64,000 nucleotides of DNA from Cognataquiflexum aquatile (GTDB taxonomy: Bacteria; Bacteroidota; Bacteroidia; Cytophagales; Cyclobacteriaceae), in the NCBI RefSeq assembly GCF_003316845.1, contig NZ_QMIK01000001.1, positions 620,001 to 684,000 on the forward strand, read 5' to 3'. The translations under genes and the position numbers were made by a program. Below, piece after piece: positions 1-9,572 of this stretch; positions within the stretch are counted from its first letter, which is position 1, and each line of letters opens with the position of its first letter. A model generated the notes under the pieces. That model had not been told where the DNA came from. It did no database searches and saw nothing but the letters and a program-made list of their open reading frames with translations.

Positions 1-1
1 T

Positions 2-856
2 GTTTCCAAGCAATTCACCGCCATGTTGGTGATGATGTGTGCTGAAAAAGGGCTTTTGGATTATTTCGATTATGCTGATAAGTACCTCGATATCCCTTAC
101 AAAGGAATCACCATAAAGGAACTGCTTTCCCATACCAATGGCTTGCCGGATTATCAGGCGGTCATGGACAAGCATTGGGACAAAAGTAAAGTAGCCGATA
201 ATGAAGATATATTGGAATACCTGCGCAAATACCACCCTCCAATGCTCTCCATGCCAAGTGAAAAATATGAATACAGCAATACGGCATACGTTTTCCTCGC
301 AAGCATAGTGGAAAAAGTAACAGGACGGGATTTTATCGAACTTTCTAGAGAATGGATTTTCGAGCCTTTGGGAATGAAAAACACAGATATCAGAACATTG
401 GAAGAAAAAGCCAACGTCAACAACTTTGCCGCAGGCCATCTCAAAGACAAAAACGGGGATTATGTGAATGCCAACAAATTCCATGACTCAGACTACACTG
501 TTTGGCTGGGAAACAGAAAAGGTCCGGGAAGAATCAGCAGCACTGCGCAGGATCTGTTGCTTTGGGATCAGGCATTATACAACGGCACTTTGGTCAGTGA
601 CAAAACCTTGAAATCAGCCTTTTCTCCACAAGCATTGAATGATTGTACTTTGAGTCAATATGGCTATGGATGGGACCTGAGTCAGGATGAGTATTTTGGA
701 AAGATCGTTTCACACACAGGCGACAATCCGGGATACAAAACCCTGATCATGAGGTTTATTGACCAAAACAAAACCCTGATTCTGTTGAATAACAATTACC
801 ATGAAGCCAACAGCGAATTGGTAGAAAGTGCTGTGGAGGCTTTTAAAGAGTGGTAG
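2..856 (+). CDS. serine hydrolase, class C beta-lactamase family (5' truncated by window)
   Basis: The reading frame is open to base 2 and runs past the first ATG (base 23), so the gene begins outside the window. The first visible codons read V-S-K-Q-F-T-A, the end of an SxxK motif; the nucleophilic serine should be the codon whose last base is base 1. The second motif YSN is present (YEYSNTAY, about residue 90 from the ATG) and the third motif is HTGDNPG near residue 233. These three motifs define the beta-lactamase/penicillin-binding-protein fold group, which in Bacteroidota is mostly exported esterases or peptidases rather than resistance enzymes. The substrate cannot be told from sequence. 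No signal peptide can be judged because the 5' end is missing. Confidence 0.9.
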   Translation, partial: VSKQFTAMLVMMCAEKGLLDYFDYADKYLDIPYKGITIKELLSHTNGLPDYQAVMDKHWDKSKVADNEDILEYLRKYHPPMLSMPSEKYEYSNTAYVFLASIVEKVTGRDFIELSREWIFEPLGMKNTDIRTLEEKANVNNFAAGHLKDKNGDYVNANKFHDSDYTVWLGNRKGPGRISSTAQDLLLWDQALYNGTLVSDKTLKSAFSPQALNDCTLSQYGYGWDLSQDEYFGKIVSHTGDNPGYKTLIMRFIDQNKTLILLNNNYHEANSELVESAVEAFKEW

Positions 857-1372
857 AAAATTAGAACATTTGATAAATAATAAGTTCAAAACCCTTTCGG
901 AGATTGCGCTTCTCCAATTTAAGTAAGTCTACTTGTAAGGCAGTATATATTCAAATCCTTTTTCTTCCGAATATTCATCATCCCGTACTCCTAGATCATA
1001 TGAGTGCTCTTACCCCACACTTTTTTCAAAATATTAGGATAGAGAATCACTATTTGTATTGCCTATTTTTTTTATCCGTATGGTATTGATAATCCAAAGT
1101 AATACCCAATCCTACTCATTTCATTTGTTGAAAATTTGACAGGCAAATTCACATCCTGAATTGTGTCCAAAGTAACTCAAACAGGGACGAATGAATGCAT
1201 TTATTGTCCCAAACTCATTAAAAAGTTTCCCAGCGAATATTCAAATTAAAAATATAAGGTAGATAATTCACTGATTCGACAAATTATATTTTTCCATTTT
1301 GAATTAATTAAAATAAAGTCACTAATTTAACTTTCATTAGACAAAGCCAATCCAATCGAAAACATCAATCAA
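857..1372. other. intergenic region upstream of amine oxidase
   Basis: This 516-base AT-rich gap has no convincing gene; a 61-codon frame at 904-1089 has no coding character or family resemblance. It contains a diverged copy of a dispersed intergenic repeat (separate entry, about 1178-1232). The last 100 bases are very AT-rich and should hold the amine oxidase promoter, but I found no clear Bacteroidota TTG / TAnnTTTG pair. Confidence 0.5.
1178..1232 (+). repeat. dispersed repeat R1, diverged copy 1
   Basis: Matches the pattern GGACGAA, about 10-12 bases, a TTTATT/TTCCCCAA block, then a TTTCCC block, shared with copies at 25736, 45327 and 48808. This copy is the most diverged (GGGACGAATGAATGCATT then TGTCCCAAAC). 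It is intergenic, upstream of the amine oxidase. Confidence 0.4.
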
Positions 1373-3379
1373 ATGAGAAATAAATCCTCCATTTATCTTA
1401 CATTTTGCCTTTTCCTTCTCATCAGTGGGAAATTATTTTCTCAGTCTACCGTCATGCAGTTTAGGCATCCCTTAGACCCGCTTGACACCAATGAGATCAA
1501 GATTGTCAAACAAGTATTGTTGAAAGAAAATAAGGTCAGAAATGACAGCAGTAGCTTATACAGTATCATCAACTTACTGGAACCACCCAAAAGTGAGGTA
1601 TTAGCCCACAAACCCGGAGATGATTTCAGGCGTGAAGCATTTGCTTATGTGTATGATTATCCTGCAAATGCCTTGGGAAAAGCTATTATTGACTTGAAGC
1701 AACAAAAATTGCTTTCCTTCGAAAAGATAGAAGGAAAACAACCTACAGGTGCTTTTAAGGCAGATTCTGTCGCTTCCGAGATTGTAAAAAATAATTCAGA
1801 ATGGATAGCTGCCCTTACCAAAAGGGGTGTAAATCCCGATTCGGTAAAAGCTAGTTTTGGAAATTTTGCCGCTGATCTTGGATTGGCACCGATTGGAAAT
1901 CGGGAACTTATAATTTCTCCTGTTTACAAAAATAAACAGTTCAATAAAATGCCGATTGGAGGAATCTACGCCTATGTGGATATTACCGACAAAAAAATCT
2001 TAAAGGTAGTGGATACCGGAGGGGGTTGGTCAGAGCCTGTAAAAGTGGGCTATTTCGAGGGAGATTCCATCAAAATTGACATGACTGCTCCTAAACAGGT
2101 GCTGATAACCCAGCCTGAAGGGGTCAATTATCGAATTGAAGGAAATCAGGTCATTTCTCCCCTTTGGAAATTCAGATTCAGCGTTCACAGTAGGGAAGGT
2201 TTGGTAATCCATGACCTGCACTACTTTGACCAAGAGCAAAAGAAGTGGCGTTATATTATGTATCGGGGCGGACTTGCCGAAATGATCGTGAATTATGGTT
2301 CTCCGGACTTGTTGAATGCCTCCAACAATTATTTTGATGTGGGAGAATTCAGGTTGTTTCAGACCAAAGCCAGGCCACTCACTTATGGTGCTGATGCCCC
2401 GGAAAACGCCACCTATCTACCTGCTGTATTGCATAATGATTTTGCTACGCCCATCCTTTCTGATAGTGCTATTGCTGTTTTTGAAGAATTTGGAGGAGTT
2501 TTATGGAGGCATCAAAACCATGCCAGGCGCGCGACTGATCTCGCTATCAAGTATTACATCACTGCAGGGAATTATGATTATGGATTTAAATGGACATTCA
2601 AAGAAGACGGTACCATAGTAATCGTTACCGAACTCAATGGCATTGCGCATATCCGTGTTGTGGAGCGTGTAACTGATGATCCGGGAAGTGCTGACGAGAC
2701 TTATCAGGGACATTATTTTGGAACAATCGTCGAACCGCACGTGGAAGCGAACAACCACCAGCACTTTTTCATTTTTAGGCTAGATCTCGATATTGACGGA
2801 CAGCACAATTCCGTAGGGGAAATGAACATGGTTGCAGTTCCTAAAGGACCCGACAATCCCTATGGAAATTCCATTATTGGGAAAATGGATATGTTTAAGA
2901 AGGAGCTTGAGGCCAAACGGATGGCAAACGCTGCGAGCAGCAGGATGTGGATGGTCATGAACCATCATGTAAAGAATAAATTCAACCACATGTCTTCCTA
3001 CATGCTCATGCCAAGTCCCGGTGTTGTGCCTTTGGCGGAAGTTGGTTCTTCGCTTTACAACCGTGCCGGGGCGCTTTACCATCATTTTTGGACAACTCCC
3101 TATAAGTCAGATGAAATGTATCCTACGGGGGATTTTCCTGTCAGCAACCAGAAAAATGAAGGATTGCCCAAATGGACACAGCAAAACAGAAATATTGATA
3201 ATACCGATGTGGTCGTATGGTATGTTTCCGGAGTCAATCACATCGTGCGGCCTGAGGAATGGCCAATCATGAATCAGCATACGGTTTCGATTACTTTAAT
3301 GCCCTTTGGCTTTATGTCAAAAAACCCGGTTTTAGGAATGCCCCCGGTTAAATTGCCTACAGCAGGCAATTCTAAATAA
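1373..3379 (+). CDS. copper-containing primary-amine oxidase
   Basis: Oxidises primary amines to aldehydes with release of ammonia and hydrogen peroxide. An N-terminal signal peptide (about residues 1-24, ending LFSQ) predicts export. The catalytic set is complete: the cofactor tyrosine Y401 in T-A-G-N-Y-D, the precursor of topaquinone; the probable catalytic base D322 in YFDVGEF; and copper ligands H462 and H464 (HQH) and H636 (NQHTVSI). At 668 residues it has the usual N2, N3 and large C-terminal catalytic domains but no extra N1 domain of the E. coli type. It stands alone on the plus strand, converging on the amidase gene. The substrate (tyramine, phenylethylamine or other) cannot be set from sequence. 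Confidence 0.96.
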   Translation: MRNKSSIYLTFCLFLLISGKLFSQSTVMQFRHPLDPLDTNEIKIVKQVLLKENKVRNDSSSLYSIINLLEPPKSEVLAHKPGDDFRREAFAYVYDYPANALGKAIIDLKQQKLLSFEKIEGKQPTGAFKADSVASEIVKNNSEWIAALTKRGVNPDSVKASFGNFAADLGLAPIGNRELIISPVYKNKQFNKMPIGGIYAYVDITDKKILKVVDTGGGWSEPVKVGYFEGDSIKIDMTAPKQVLITQPEGVNYRIEGNQVISPLWKFRFSVHSREGLVIHDLHYFDQEQKKWRYIMYRGGLAEMIVNYGSPDLLNASNNYFDVGEFRLFQTKARPLTYGADAPENATYLPAVLHNDFATPILSDSAIAVFEEFGGVLWRHQNHARRATDLAIKYYITAGNYDYGFKWTFKEDGTIVIVTELNGIAHIRVVERVTDDPGSADETYQGHYFGTIVEPHVEANNHQHFFIFRLDLDIDGQHNSVGEMNMVAVPKGPDNPYGNSIIGKMDMFKKELEAKRMANAASSRMWMVMNHHVKNKFNHMSSYMLMPSPGVVPLAEVGSSLYNRAGALYHHFWTTPYKSDEMYPTGDFPVSNQKNEGLPKWTQQNRNIDNTDVVVWYVSGVNHIVRPEEWPIMNQHTVSITLMPFGFMSKNPVLGMPPVKLPTAGNSK

Positions 3380-3452
3380 GGAATGAAGTAGTCAAATCAG
3401 GGTTTTAGTAGGGTAAAGTCATTTTTCCATTGGCTTTGGATTAGCCATGGAA

Positions 3453-5144
3453 TTAATTGGGACTTTTGCGGTGTTTGGTTGCCTGTTCATAGGAATAGCT
3501 CAGTTTGATCAATACTCCTTCATCAAACATCCTTCCCAAAAACTGTATTCCTGCCGGAAGATTTTCGGAAGTAAATCCCATGGGAACAGTGAAGGCTGGT
3601 TGCCCGGTATGGGGAGATATAATCTGATTGTTATCGCCTTTATATTCTTCTTCAAAAAAGGCTATCCTGGCAGGTTTGTTGTTCCATGATGGATATACCA
3701 AAGCATCCAATTGCAGTTCATCCATTTTCTTCTCGATGGCTTCCCTAAATGCCATTCTCCGGATATCTGTATAGGCATCTCCACATGGAATGGCAGGATT
3801 TCCTTCGCGGAGGGAGTTGGTCGCCATGTACTCCATACTTGATCTTGAAAAGCCTGATTTTGTGCCGATGCGAATGATATCCTCTAAAGAATGAAGGGTA
3901 TCTCTTTTTACATAAGTTTTGAAAAAATCCACCAAGTCCATGCGAAAGGTCGGACACCATTGATCCTCACTGAGCTTTTCGAAATCGGCTATTTCCACAT
4001 TTTCAATGATTTCAGCCCCTTGTTCTTCCATATCGGATAATGCTTTTTCGAAAAGAGCATAAACTTCATCATCAGGATTGTCATCAACCAGGTTTCTCAA
4101 TACCCCTATTCTTGCGCCTGTCAGTCCTTCCTTGTCTAAATATTGGATGTAATTGGAGGGGATTTTTCCTTCCGAATACAGTGTTAAGGAGTCTTTTGGA
4201 TCGTAACCGGCAATGACTTCCAATACCTTCACTGCATCTTCCACTGTTCTGCACATGGGGCCTACCACGTCATTTCTGAGGAAGAGCGGCACTATTCCTT
4301 CTCTGCTTACCAATCCCAAGGTTGTCCGGAAACCAACCAATGCATTGTGGGAGGAAGGTCCCCTGATAGAATTGCCGGTATCTGTTCCCAAGCCAATAGT
4401 CCCAAAATTGGAAGCAATGGAGGCACCTGTACCGCCACTTGAACCAGCCGGAACATGGTCGAGATTATAAGGATTTCTGGTAATCCCCACTGTGGAACTT
4501 TCAGAATGCATGGGACTGAATGCCCATTCGGCCATGTTGGATTTGGCGATGACAATTGCTCCTGCTGCCACCAGTTTGTTGATGATAAAGGCATCTTCCT
4601 CCGGATAAAAATCCTGCAAAGCCAGGGAACCAGCTGTGGTAGGCAAACCTTTGGTATTGATATTATCCTTGACAATAAGTGGGATGCCGTGAAGCGGACG
4701 CAAAGTTTTTGTTTGTTGAAATTCCTCATCCAATGCCTTGGCCAACACCAAAGCATTTGGGTTGATCATGCTGATAGAGTTGATATCCTTGTCCATCTCT
4801 CCTATCCTATCCAAATATGCCTGTACCAATTCTTGGCTATTGAATTTCCCACTTTGGTATGCCGCATGGATATCAGAGATGGTAAGTTCTTTAGGGTCAA
4901 TGTATTCCCTATTTTGGGTATCACATCCAAAGAAGGAAAATAGTACAATTATCCAAATTCTGATTTTTTTGGGGAAATTGAAATGAAAGAATCTTTTCCG
5001 CCCTTCATTTCGGCTGATGATCTGAAAGTCCTTCAAAATCCCGATGGTAACCAATAAAATTTCTCCCATGGCATAGACGAGATATTGGGTGAACCGATTT
5101 TGGGAATGAAGTTTTTGGCGAATTTTGCGGAAGAAAGAGATCAT
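3453..5144 (-). CDS. amidase-signature lipoprotein with a chimeric N-terminus
   Basis: An amidase-signature (AS) family hydrolase. The Ser-cisSer-Lys triad is visible as K159 (LIVKDNIN), S235 (AGSSGG) and S259 (GNSIRGP), with the spacing usual for the family. A lipobox (LFSFFGC, Cys74) follows a hydrophobic stretch, so the mature enzyme is probably a lipoprotein of about 490 residues. Residues 1-50 are not amidase sequence: they match the start of the DUF6090 proteins encoded at 34.9 and 35.6 kb and degrade after the word GIL. No ATG lies between that segment and the lipoprotein signal, so the true start is either the DUF6090 ATG at 5144 or a non-ATG codon (for example TTG near 5033). Substrate unknown. 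Confidence 0.88.
   Translation of the reverse strand: MISFFRKIRQKLHSQNRFTQYLVYAMGEILLVTIGILKDFQIISRNEGRKRFFHFNFPKKIRIWIIVLFSFFGCDTQNREYIDPKELTISDIHAAYQSGKFNSQELVQAYLDRIGEMDKDINSISMINPNALVLAKALDEEFQQTKTLRPLHGIPLIVKDNINTKGLPTTAGSLALQDFYPEEDAFIINKLVAAGAIVIAKSNMAEWAFSPMHSESSTVGITRNPYNLDHVPAGSSGGTGASIASNFGTIGLGTDTGNSIRGPSSHNALVGFRTTLGLVSREGIVPLFLRNDVVGPMCRTVEDAVKVLEVIAGYDPKDSLTLYSEGKIPSNYIQYLDKEGLTGARIGVLRNLVDDNPDDEVYALFEKALSDMEEQGAEIIENVEIADFEKLSEDQWCPTFRMDLVDFFKTYVKRDTLHSLEDIIRIGTKSGFSRSSMEYMATNSLREGNPAIPCGDAYTDIRRMAFREAIEKKMDELQLDALVYPSWNNKPARIAFFEEEYKGDNNQIISPHTGQPAFTVPMGFTSENLPAGIQFLGRMFDEGVLIKLSYSYEQATKHRKSPN
4995..5144 (-). pseudogene. 5' remnant of a DUF6090 membrane-protein gene fused to the amidase
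   Basis: The first 50 codons read FFRKIRQKL, then YLVYAMGEILLVTIGIL, then NEGRK, matching residue by residue the conserved start of the two DUF6090 genes at 34197-34943 and 34940-35653 (FFRKIRQ, YAVGEILLVVIGIL, NEGRK). The stretch KDFQIISR replaces the usual IALQVNTW at the end of the membrane helix. The reading frame then passes directly into the amidase lipoprotein signal. I infer a deletion that joined the head of a DUF6090 gene to an amidase, possibly lending it a start codon. Confidence 0.7.
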
Positions 5145-5180
5145 AGCGAGTTTTTTTTTAACGATAAAATAGAACCACGC

Positions 5181-5372
5181 TCATCCCAGCTTTCCATCTC
5201 CATCGATGTCTTTTCCACTTTGCTCCTCGAGAATCTTTAAGGTGTTGATCAAAAGAGATTTTGTCCTCTGAAGTTCATATTCTAAGAAAGCGACCCTCGC
5301 TTCTAAAGTTTCGGCCCTGCCTTTTTGATCAGAGATTTGGCTTTGTTGGATAAGATTCCAAAATAGTCCCAT
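5181..5372 (-). CDS. small coiled-coil protein with C-terminal calcium-loop-like motif
   Basis: A 63-residue protein starting MGLFWNLIQQSQ. The upstream in-frame codons to 5435 overlap the preceding gene and are not chosen. Residues about 20-50 form a heptad-rich helix (RAETLEARVAFLEYELQRTK), and the last residues DIDGDGKLG match a DxDxDG calcium-binding loop, although a single loop without a partner hand is weak evidence of calcium binding. It lies about 60 bases downstream of the molybdenum hydroxylase large subunit on the same strand and may share its transcript. Function unknown. Confidence 0.65.
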   Translation of the reverse strand: MGLFWNLIQQSQISDQKGRAETLEARVAFLEYELQRTKSLLINTLKILEEQSGKDIDGDGKLG

Positions 5373-5431
5373 GCTTTTAATTTTTATGGTTTTATAAAAT
5401 AAACTGACCCTATTGATGCAAAGAGTTTGTA

Positions 5432-7657
5432 TCAAGTCGTCGGACGGATCGATGCCCGCAGATCGTTTTTGGAAATTGGAAATTGTCGGATGCGGATTCC
5501 GGTAGCATCAAAGATGGCATTGGTCACGGCCGGCGCGATGACCGGAGTGCTTGGTTCTCCCCCTCCTCCGGGAGGATTTCCGGAATTGATGATATGGGTT
5601 TCAATCTTTGGCGCCTCATTCATTCGGGTGACGGGATAATTATGGAAGTTACCTTGTGCCACTGCACCGTTTTCGATGGTAATTTCTCCGGTCATGGCAG
5701 CGGCCAATCCGTAGATTATTCCACTTTCCATTTGGGCAATGAATCCATTCGGGTGAATGGCAAAACCCGGATCAACTGCACAAACCACCCGGTGCACTTT
5801 CACCTTTCCGTCAATGCCGACTTCCACTTCTGCAACTTCAGCCACAATGGAACCAAAAGATTGGGCAATTGCTATGCCTCTGCCCCAATTGGCAGGAAGG
5901 GGTGTTCCCCAATTGGACTTTTCGTAAACCAAGTCCAGGACACGTTGAAACCTTGAATTGTCCTTTGTCAGGCTCTTTCTGTAGGCAAAAGGATCCTGCT
6001 TTGCCGCATGGGCTATTTCATCTATGAAGGATTCTGTCAAAAAACCATGCGTCGAATGGTCCACACTTCGCCAGTTTCCCCAAGGCACATGGGAACCAGG
6101 GCTGGAATACTGAATCAACTGATTGGGAATAGAATATGGAATATCCGCAGCCTCCGGAGGATGATGCTTGAAGATAAACTGATGGGCATAAGCAATGGGA
6201 AGTCCCGATTGATCCAAGCCTGCCTTCATCCGACTGATGGTCGCCTCCCGATAGACATCGTGCTGTGTATCTTCTTCTCTGGACCAGATTAATTTGACCG
6301 GGTAGTCAACTTCCTTGGCGATCAGGATCGCCTGCTTCATCACATCAGTCTCGGAGCGTCTTCCAAATCCTCCGCCCAAGAGTTGATTGTGGACTGTCAC
6401 CTGATCGATATCTATTTCAAGGAGTTCTGCAGCGGCCGCCCTGACTCCAAGGGGGTTTTGGCTTCCACACCAGAGCTCACATTTTCCATCGTGCACCCAT
6501 GCTGTGCAGTTCATGGGTTCCATGGTGGCGTGGGCCAAAAACGGAAGTTGGTATTCTGCCTCGACAAGGATAGCAGCCTGTTCCAATGCGGTTATTGCGT
6601 CTCCGTCTTTGAAATGTGTATCCAGATTTCCCTCTGCCAAATCAATATCCATGGCCTTGCGGTAGCGGTCCATGATTTCTTCCTGATTCAGGCCACTATT
6701 TTCTGTGGTTTCAAATTCTATGGGAAGTGCATCTAATGTAATTTTTGCCTGCCAAAAACCATCCGCAATGACAGCCACAGCATCGCCTAAGTTTAAAATC
6801 TTCTTTACTCCCTGTTGACCAGAGGAAACCGTGGTATTCACCGATTTCACTTTACTTCCAAAAACCGGGGCTGCCTTGATCGTGGCATATTTCATTCCTG
6901 GTACCTGCACATCCATTCCAAACTTGGCTTCCCCGGTCACCTTGGCCGGGATATCAAATCGTGGCTGGGAAGTCCCCATGAGGGTAAATTCTTCGGGTGA
7001 TTTTAGCTTTGGTTGAGTGGGTATATTGACCTTGACTGCTGCAGGCGCGAGCTCCGCAAAAGTGGAACTGCGCTGGCTACTCGGATGATTGATGATGCTA
7101 TTTTTGGCGGTAAGTTCCTCCATCGGCACTTTCCATGTATCTGCAGCGGCCTGCATCAGCATGGATTTGGCTGCAGCGCCTGCGATCCGCATGGCTTGCT
7201 GACCGGTAAATCTCACCGAAGCACTTCCACCTGTAATCTGGAAATTCAGGGATTTGACGGCAGTGAGGAAAACCCCATCGATCGTTCCTTCCATAAACTT
7301 TGGGAAAGTTGCGTTACCTGCAACAAAACCTTTTAACAAGGTGAAATTCGCATATTCTTTATCAGCGGGAGCTTCCTGAAACTTTACTTTTGACCAATCA
7401 GCATCCATTTCATCAGCGAGCATCATCGCCAAGGCGGTATGCACGCCCTGCCCCATTTCGGCATGTGGAATGATTGCCGTGACCGTATTATCCGGAGCGA
7501 TTTTAAGCCAAACATTCATGACAGTTTCTCCTTCTGAAGCTATCAATCCTGCTACTTTTGAGGAACGGTTTCCAGGTCGGATGGCTATTCCAATCACCAA
7601 GGTCCCGCCTGCCAATACTCCAGCTCCTATAAATGCTCGTCTAGTCCATTTTTTCAT
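5432..7657 (-). CDS. molybdopterin-binding hydroxylase large subunit, IorB-like
   Basis: Large subunit of the xanthine-dehydrogenase superfamily, closest in layout to the isoquinoline 1-oxidoreductase beta-subunit / aldehyde dehydrogenase group, which hydroxylates N-heterocycles or aldehydes with water as oxygen donor. The N-terminus carries a twin-arginine signal (WTRRAFIGAG), so the folded cofactor-loaded enzyme is exported. Landmarks are GGGFGRRSETD in the first molybdopterin-binding half and the C-terminal PPGGGGEPSTPVIAPAV. The iron-sulfur subunit is encoded 11 bases upstream. There is no FAD subunit, which fits the two-subunit type. No c-type cytochrome partner is seen next to it. The physiological substrate is not predictable. 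Confidence 0.93.
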   Translation of the reverse strand: MKKWTRRAFIGAGVLAGGTLVIGIAIRPGNRSSKVAGLIASEGETVMNVWLKIAPDNTVTAIIPHAEMGQGVHTALAMMLADEMDADWSKVKFQEAPADKEYANFTLLKGFVAGNATFPKFMEGTIDGVFLTAVKSLNFQITGGSASVRFTGQQAMRIAGAAAKSMLMQAAADTWKVPMEELTAKNSIINHPSSQRSSTFAELAPAAVKVNIPTQPKLKSPEEFTLMGTSQPRFDIPAKVTGEAKFGMDVQVPGMKYATIKAAPVFGSKVKSVNTTVSSGQQGVKKILNLGDAVAVIADGFWQAKITLDALPIEFETTENSGLNQEEIMDRYRKAMDIDLAEGNLDTHFKDGDAITALEQAAILVEAEYQLPFLAHATMEPMNCTAWVHDGKCELWCGSQNPLGVRAAAAELLEIDIDQVTVHNQLLGGGFGRRSETDVMKQAILIAKEVDYPVKLIWSREEDTQHDVYREATISRMKAGLDQSGLPIAYAHQFIFKHHPPEAADIPYSIPNQLIQYSSPGSHVPWGNWRSVDHSTHGFLTESFIDEIAHAAKQDPFAYRKSLTKDNSRFQRVLDLVYEKSNWGTPLPANWGRGIAIAQSFGSIVAEVAEVEVGIDGKVKVHRVVCAVDPGFAIHPNGFIAQMESGIIYGLAAAMTGEITIENGAVAQGNFHNYPVTRMNEAPKIETHIINSGNPPGGGGEPSTPVIAPAVTNAIFDATGIRIRQFPISKNDLRASIRPTT

Positions 7658-7668
7658 AGCTATATTTT

Positions 7669-8145
7669 TTAGAGTGCGGAGGAGGATTGAAGAGTTGCTG
7701 AAGCGCGCTTAATGGCAGACTTTATGCGTCCATACATGCCGCAGCGGCAAATGTTCCCGGACATGGCGGCATCGATTTCCTCATCGCTTGGAGAGGGATT
7801 TTCATTCAATAGGGCTACCGCTGACATGATTTGCCCGGATTGGCAATAGCCGCATTGTGGCGTCTGTTCTTCAATCCAAGCTTGCTGCACGACATGAAGT
7901 GTGTTTTTATCAGGAGCAATCCCTTCAATGGTAGTGATGTTTTTCCCTTCTGCCGAAACCGCCGGTGTGACGCAAGAACGAACAGGTTGGCCATCCAAGT
8001 GAACCGTACATGCACCACATTGGGCAATGCCGCATCCGAACTTTGTACCGGTCAATCCGCACTGTTCGCGGATCACCCAAAGTAAAGGTATCCCTTCAGA
8101 AGCATTTACTTTGTATTCCTTTCCATTAATCGTCAAACTGGTCAT
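7669..8145 (-). CDS. (2Fe-2S)-binding subunit of molybdenum hydroxylase, IorA-like
   Basis: A 158-residue small subunit with two [2Fe-2S] clusters: a plant-ferredoxin-like site ([18 protein letters not shown] plus a later RSC) and the helical domain (CGYCQSGQ and [11 protein letters not shown]). It transfers electrons from the molybdenum centre. It has no own signal peptide and is presumably carried out of the cell bound to the twin-arginine-signalled large subunit encoded immediately downstream. Length and motif order are standard for the family. The 295 bases upstream to the next gene hold the probable promoter and the terminator of the neighbouring operon. Confidence 0.95.
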   Translation of the reverse strand: MTSLTINGKEYKVNASEGIPLLWVIREQCGLTGTKFGCGIAQCGACTVHLDGQPVRSCVTPAVSAEGKNITTIEGIAPDKNTLHVVQQAWIEEQTPQCGYCQSGQIMSAVALLNENPSPSDEEIDAAMSGNICRCGMYGRIKSAIKRASATLQSSSAL

Positions 8146-8372
8146 GATTCAGGGTTTTGATTTTTTATCAATATCGGAATTTTATTAGAAATCAAAGGTC
8201 TTCCTGTTCCTAGAGGATAATTTCTGCAAAAGGAAAGGTGAGCTTTATGTTTTTTTGGTTTCTAATGAAGTAAAAGTGCAATGACTTAGCCTGAAGTAGG
8301 CGTCCAACAAAAAGTTACGGACAACCTTCCAATAATAAAAATTCCAGTATGGAATCAGAATTACAATTCCAG

Positions 8373-8402
8373 AAAAAAAAAGCGTAGAGGAAGTCTACGC
8401 TT
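8373..8402 (-). terminator. intrinsic terminator of the surface-lipoprotein operon
   Basis: Read on the minus strand, a perfect 9-base stem (8394-8402 pairing with 8380-8388) with a 5-base loop is followed by an uninterrupted T run. It lies about 40 bases after the stop codon at 8441 and closes the four-gene operon that begins at 13075. Confidence 0.85.
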
Positions 8403-8440
8403 AAAAGGGAGTTTTAATGTTTTTGATTTTATTTGATCGA

Positions 8441-9550
8441 TTACTCTTTTATACATCGGCACGGTAGAGACAAAAAATCTGTAGGAATACTATTGATAAA
8501 TAACTTTGAATTGTCAAAAGAAAGCCCTGCATAATTGTTGAGTCTATCGCCTTCATCAGAAACCCCATCTAGGGTCGAAGACCAGAAATCCGAATATGAG
8601 TAAATATTATAGAATCCACCATCCCTGTTGTCTCTCAATCCGGCAGGTAATGCAGAAAACCCCGTCTCATTGGTTGCGCCGATATTTGGGGGATACCAGC
8701 CGTTAACTGATTTTAATTTGCCACCTGCCAAATCTTCGCCTCCAAGAAAATCTCTTAATTGATACCAGTCATACACGGTTGGCAAACGCCAGCCTTGGGG
8801 ACACGCATTATTCGCTGATTCCCATCTGTACAATCGTCCATAACGCTCACAGTAGTCAGGAATATCGCCCCAACACCAACTTTCCTCCATTACGTAATTC
8901 AGATTCTCTGCAAACCAAACCTGATTCCCTATCCTAACAATTTTGTAAACCTGCCCATCACGGTGATCGGTGAATGTATATTCATCCTCACAAACAGGTA
9001 TCAAACCATAATCTTCTGAAAATGATATCGGTGACCCAAGCCCTTTTTGGACAATAGAAAATGTCATTTCATCACATTTTTCCCATCCTTTCTCAAGAGG
9101 AATTGAAAATGTTGCTGTGTAGCCCGAGGGGACGGATTTGAATTCCTTTTTCTTTCCTTTGATCTGAATCGTAATAGAGGCTTTTGCATTAGAGGGTCCT
9201 GAAGTAATCTCGTATTTAACCTTTACCACAAACTTATCTTCTGTATTGTAGGCCTTGTAGGAAACCTTTTTTGTGTTGATTCCGGAACTTTGGCTTTTGG
9301 AATCCCTTATGGCAAAGTAATTTCCACTGCCAGGTTCTATGCAATCAGTTTCACAATCTGAAGAATAAATTAACCTGCCATTGATTGGATCCTCTTCCGG
9401 TTCAAGTGCTATCCCCGAGAGGTCCTGAAATTCTTCCAATACAGTTACAGGCTCTTCCACAGGAGCTAATTGCTCGCAGGAAAACAGCGAACCAAATGCA
9501 AACAAAACTACCAGGTAGTTTAGGATGCTGAACCGTTTTTGAGTTTCCAT
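8441..9550 (-). CDS. lipoprotein with Fibrobacter major paralogous (FISUMP) domain, paralogue 1
   Basis: Starts at METQKRFSI (9550), since the sequence above it overlaps the preceding gene. A lipobox (GSLFSC) predicts a surface or periplasmic lipoprotein. Residues about 45-190 form a domain shared with the next two genes (markers: DCETDCIEPGSGNYFA, YKAYNTEDKFVVKVKY, SFSEDYGLIPVC). The C-terminal half is a Fib_succ_major domain running from DGQVYKIVRIGNQVWFAENL through CPQGWRLPT and GFSALPAG to the terminal CRCIKE. This domain is common on Bacteroidota surface proteins and has no proven biochemical function. It is the last gene of a four-gene operon, 22 bases from the previous stop, and is followed by a strong terminator. 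Confidence 0.88.
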   Translation of the reverse strand: METQKRFSILNYLVVLFAFGSLFSCEQLAPVEEPVTVLEEFQDLSGIALEPEEDPINGRLIYSSDCETDCIEPGSGNYFAIRDSKSQSSGINTKKVSYKAYNTEDKFVVKVKYEITSGPSNAKASITIQIKGKKKEFKSVPSGYTATFSIPLEKGWEKCDEMTFSIVQKGLGSPISFSEDYGLIPVCEDEYTFTDHRDGQVYKIVRIGNQVWFAENLNYVMEESWCWGDIPDYCERYGRLYRWESANNACPQGWRLPTVYDWYQLRDFLGGEDLAGGKLKSVNGWYPPNIGATNETGFSALPAGLRDNRDGGFYNIYSYSDFWSSTLDGVSDEGDRLNNYAGLSFDNSKLFINSIPTDFLSLPCRCIKE

Positions 9551-9572
9551 TTTTTTTAGTTTTTGATTAAGA

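Noticed and set aside
904-1089. 61-codon frame in the first intergenic gap
   Set aside because: AT-rich, no start signal, no coding bias or family resemblance; likely chance.
4307-4756. 149-codon frame overlapping the amidase gene in another frame
   Set aside because: Shadow of the amidase coding sequence, whose catalytic residues are all in the other frame.
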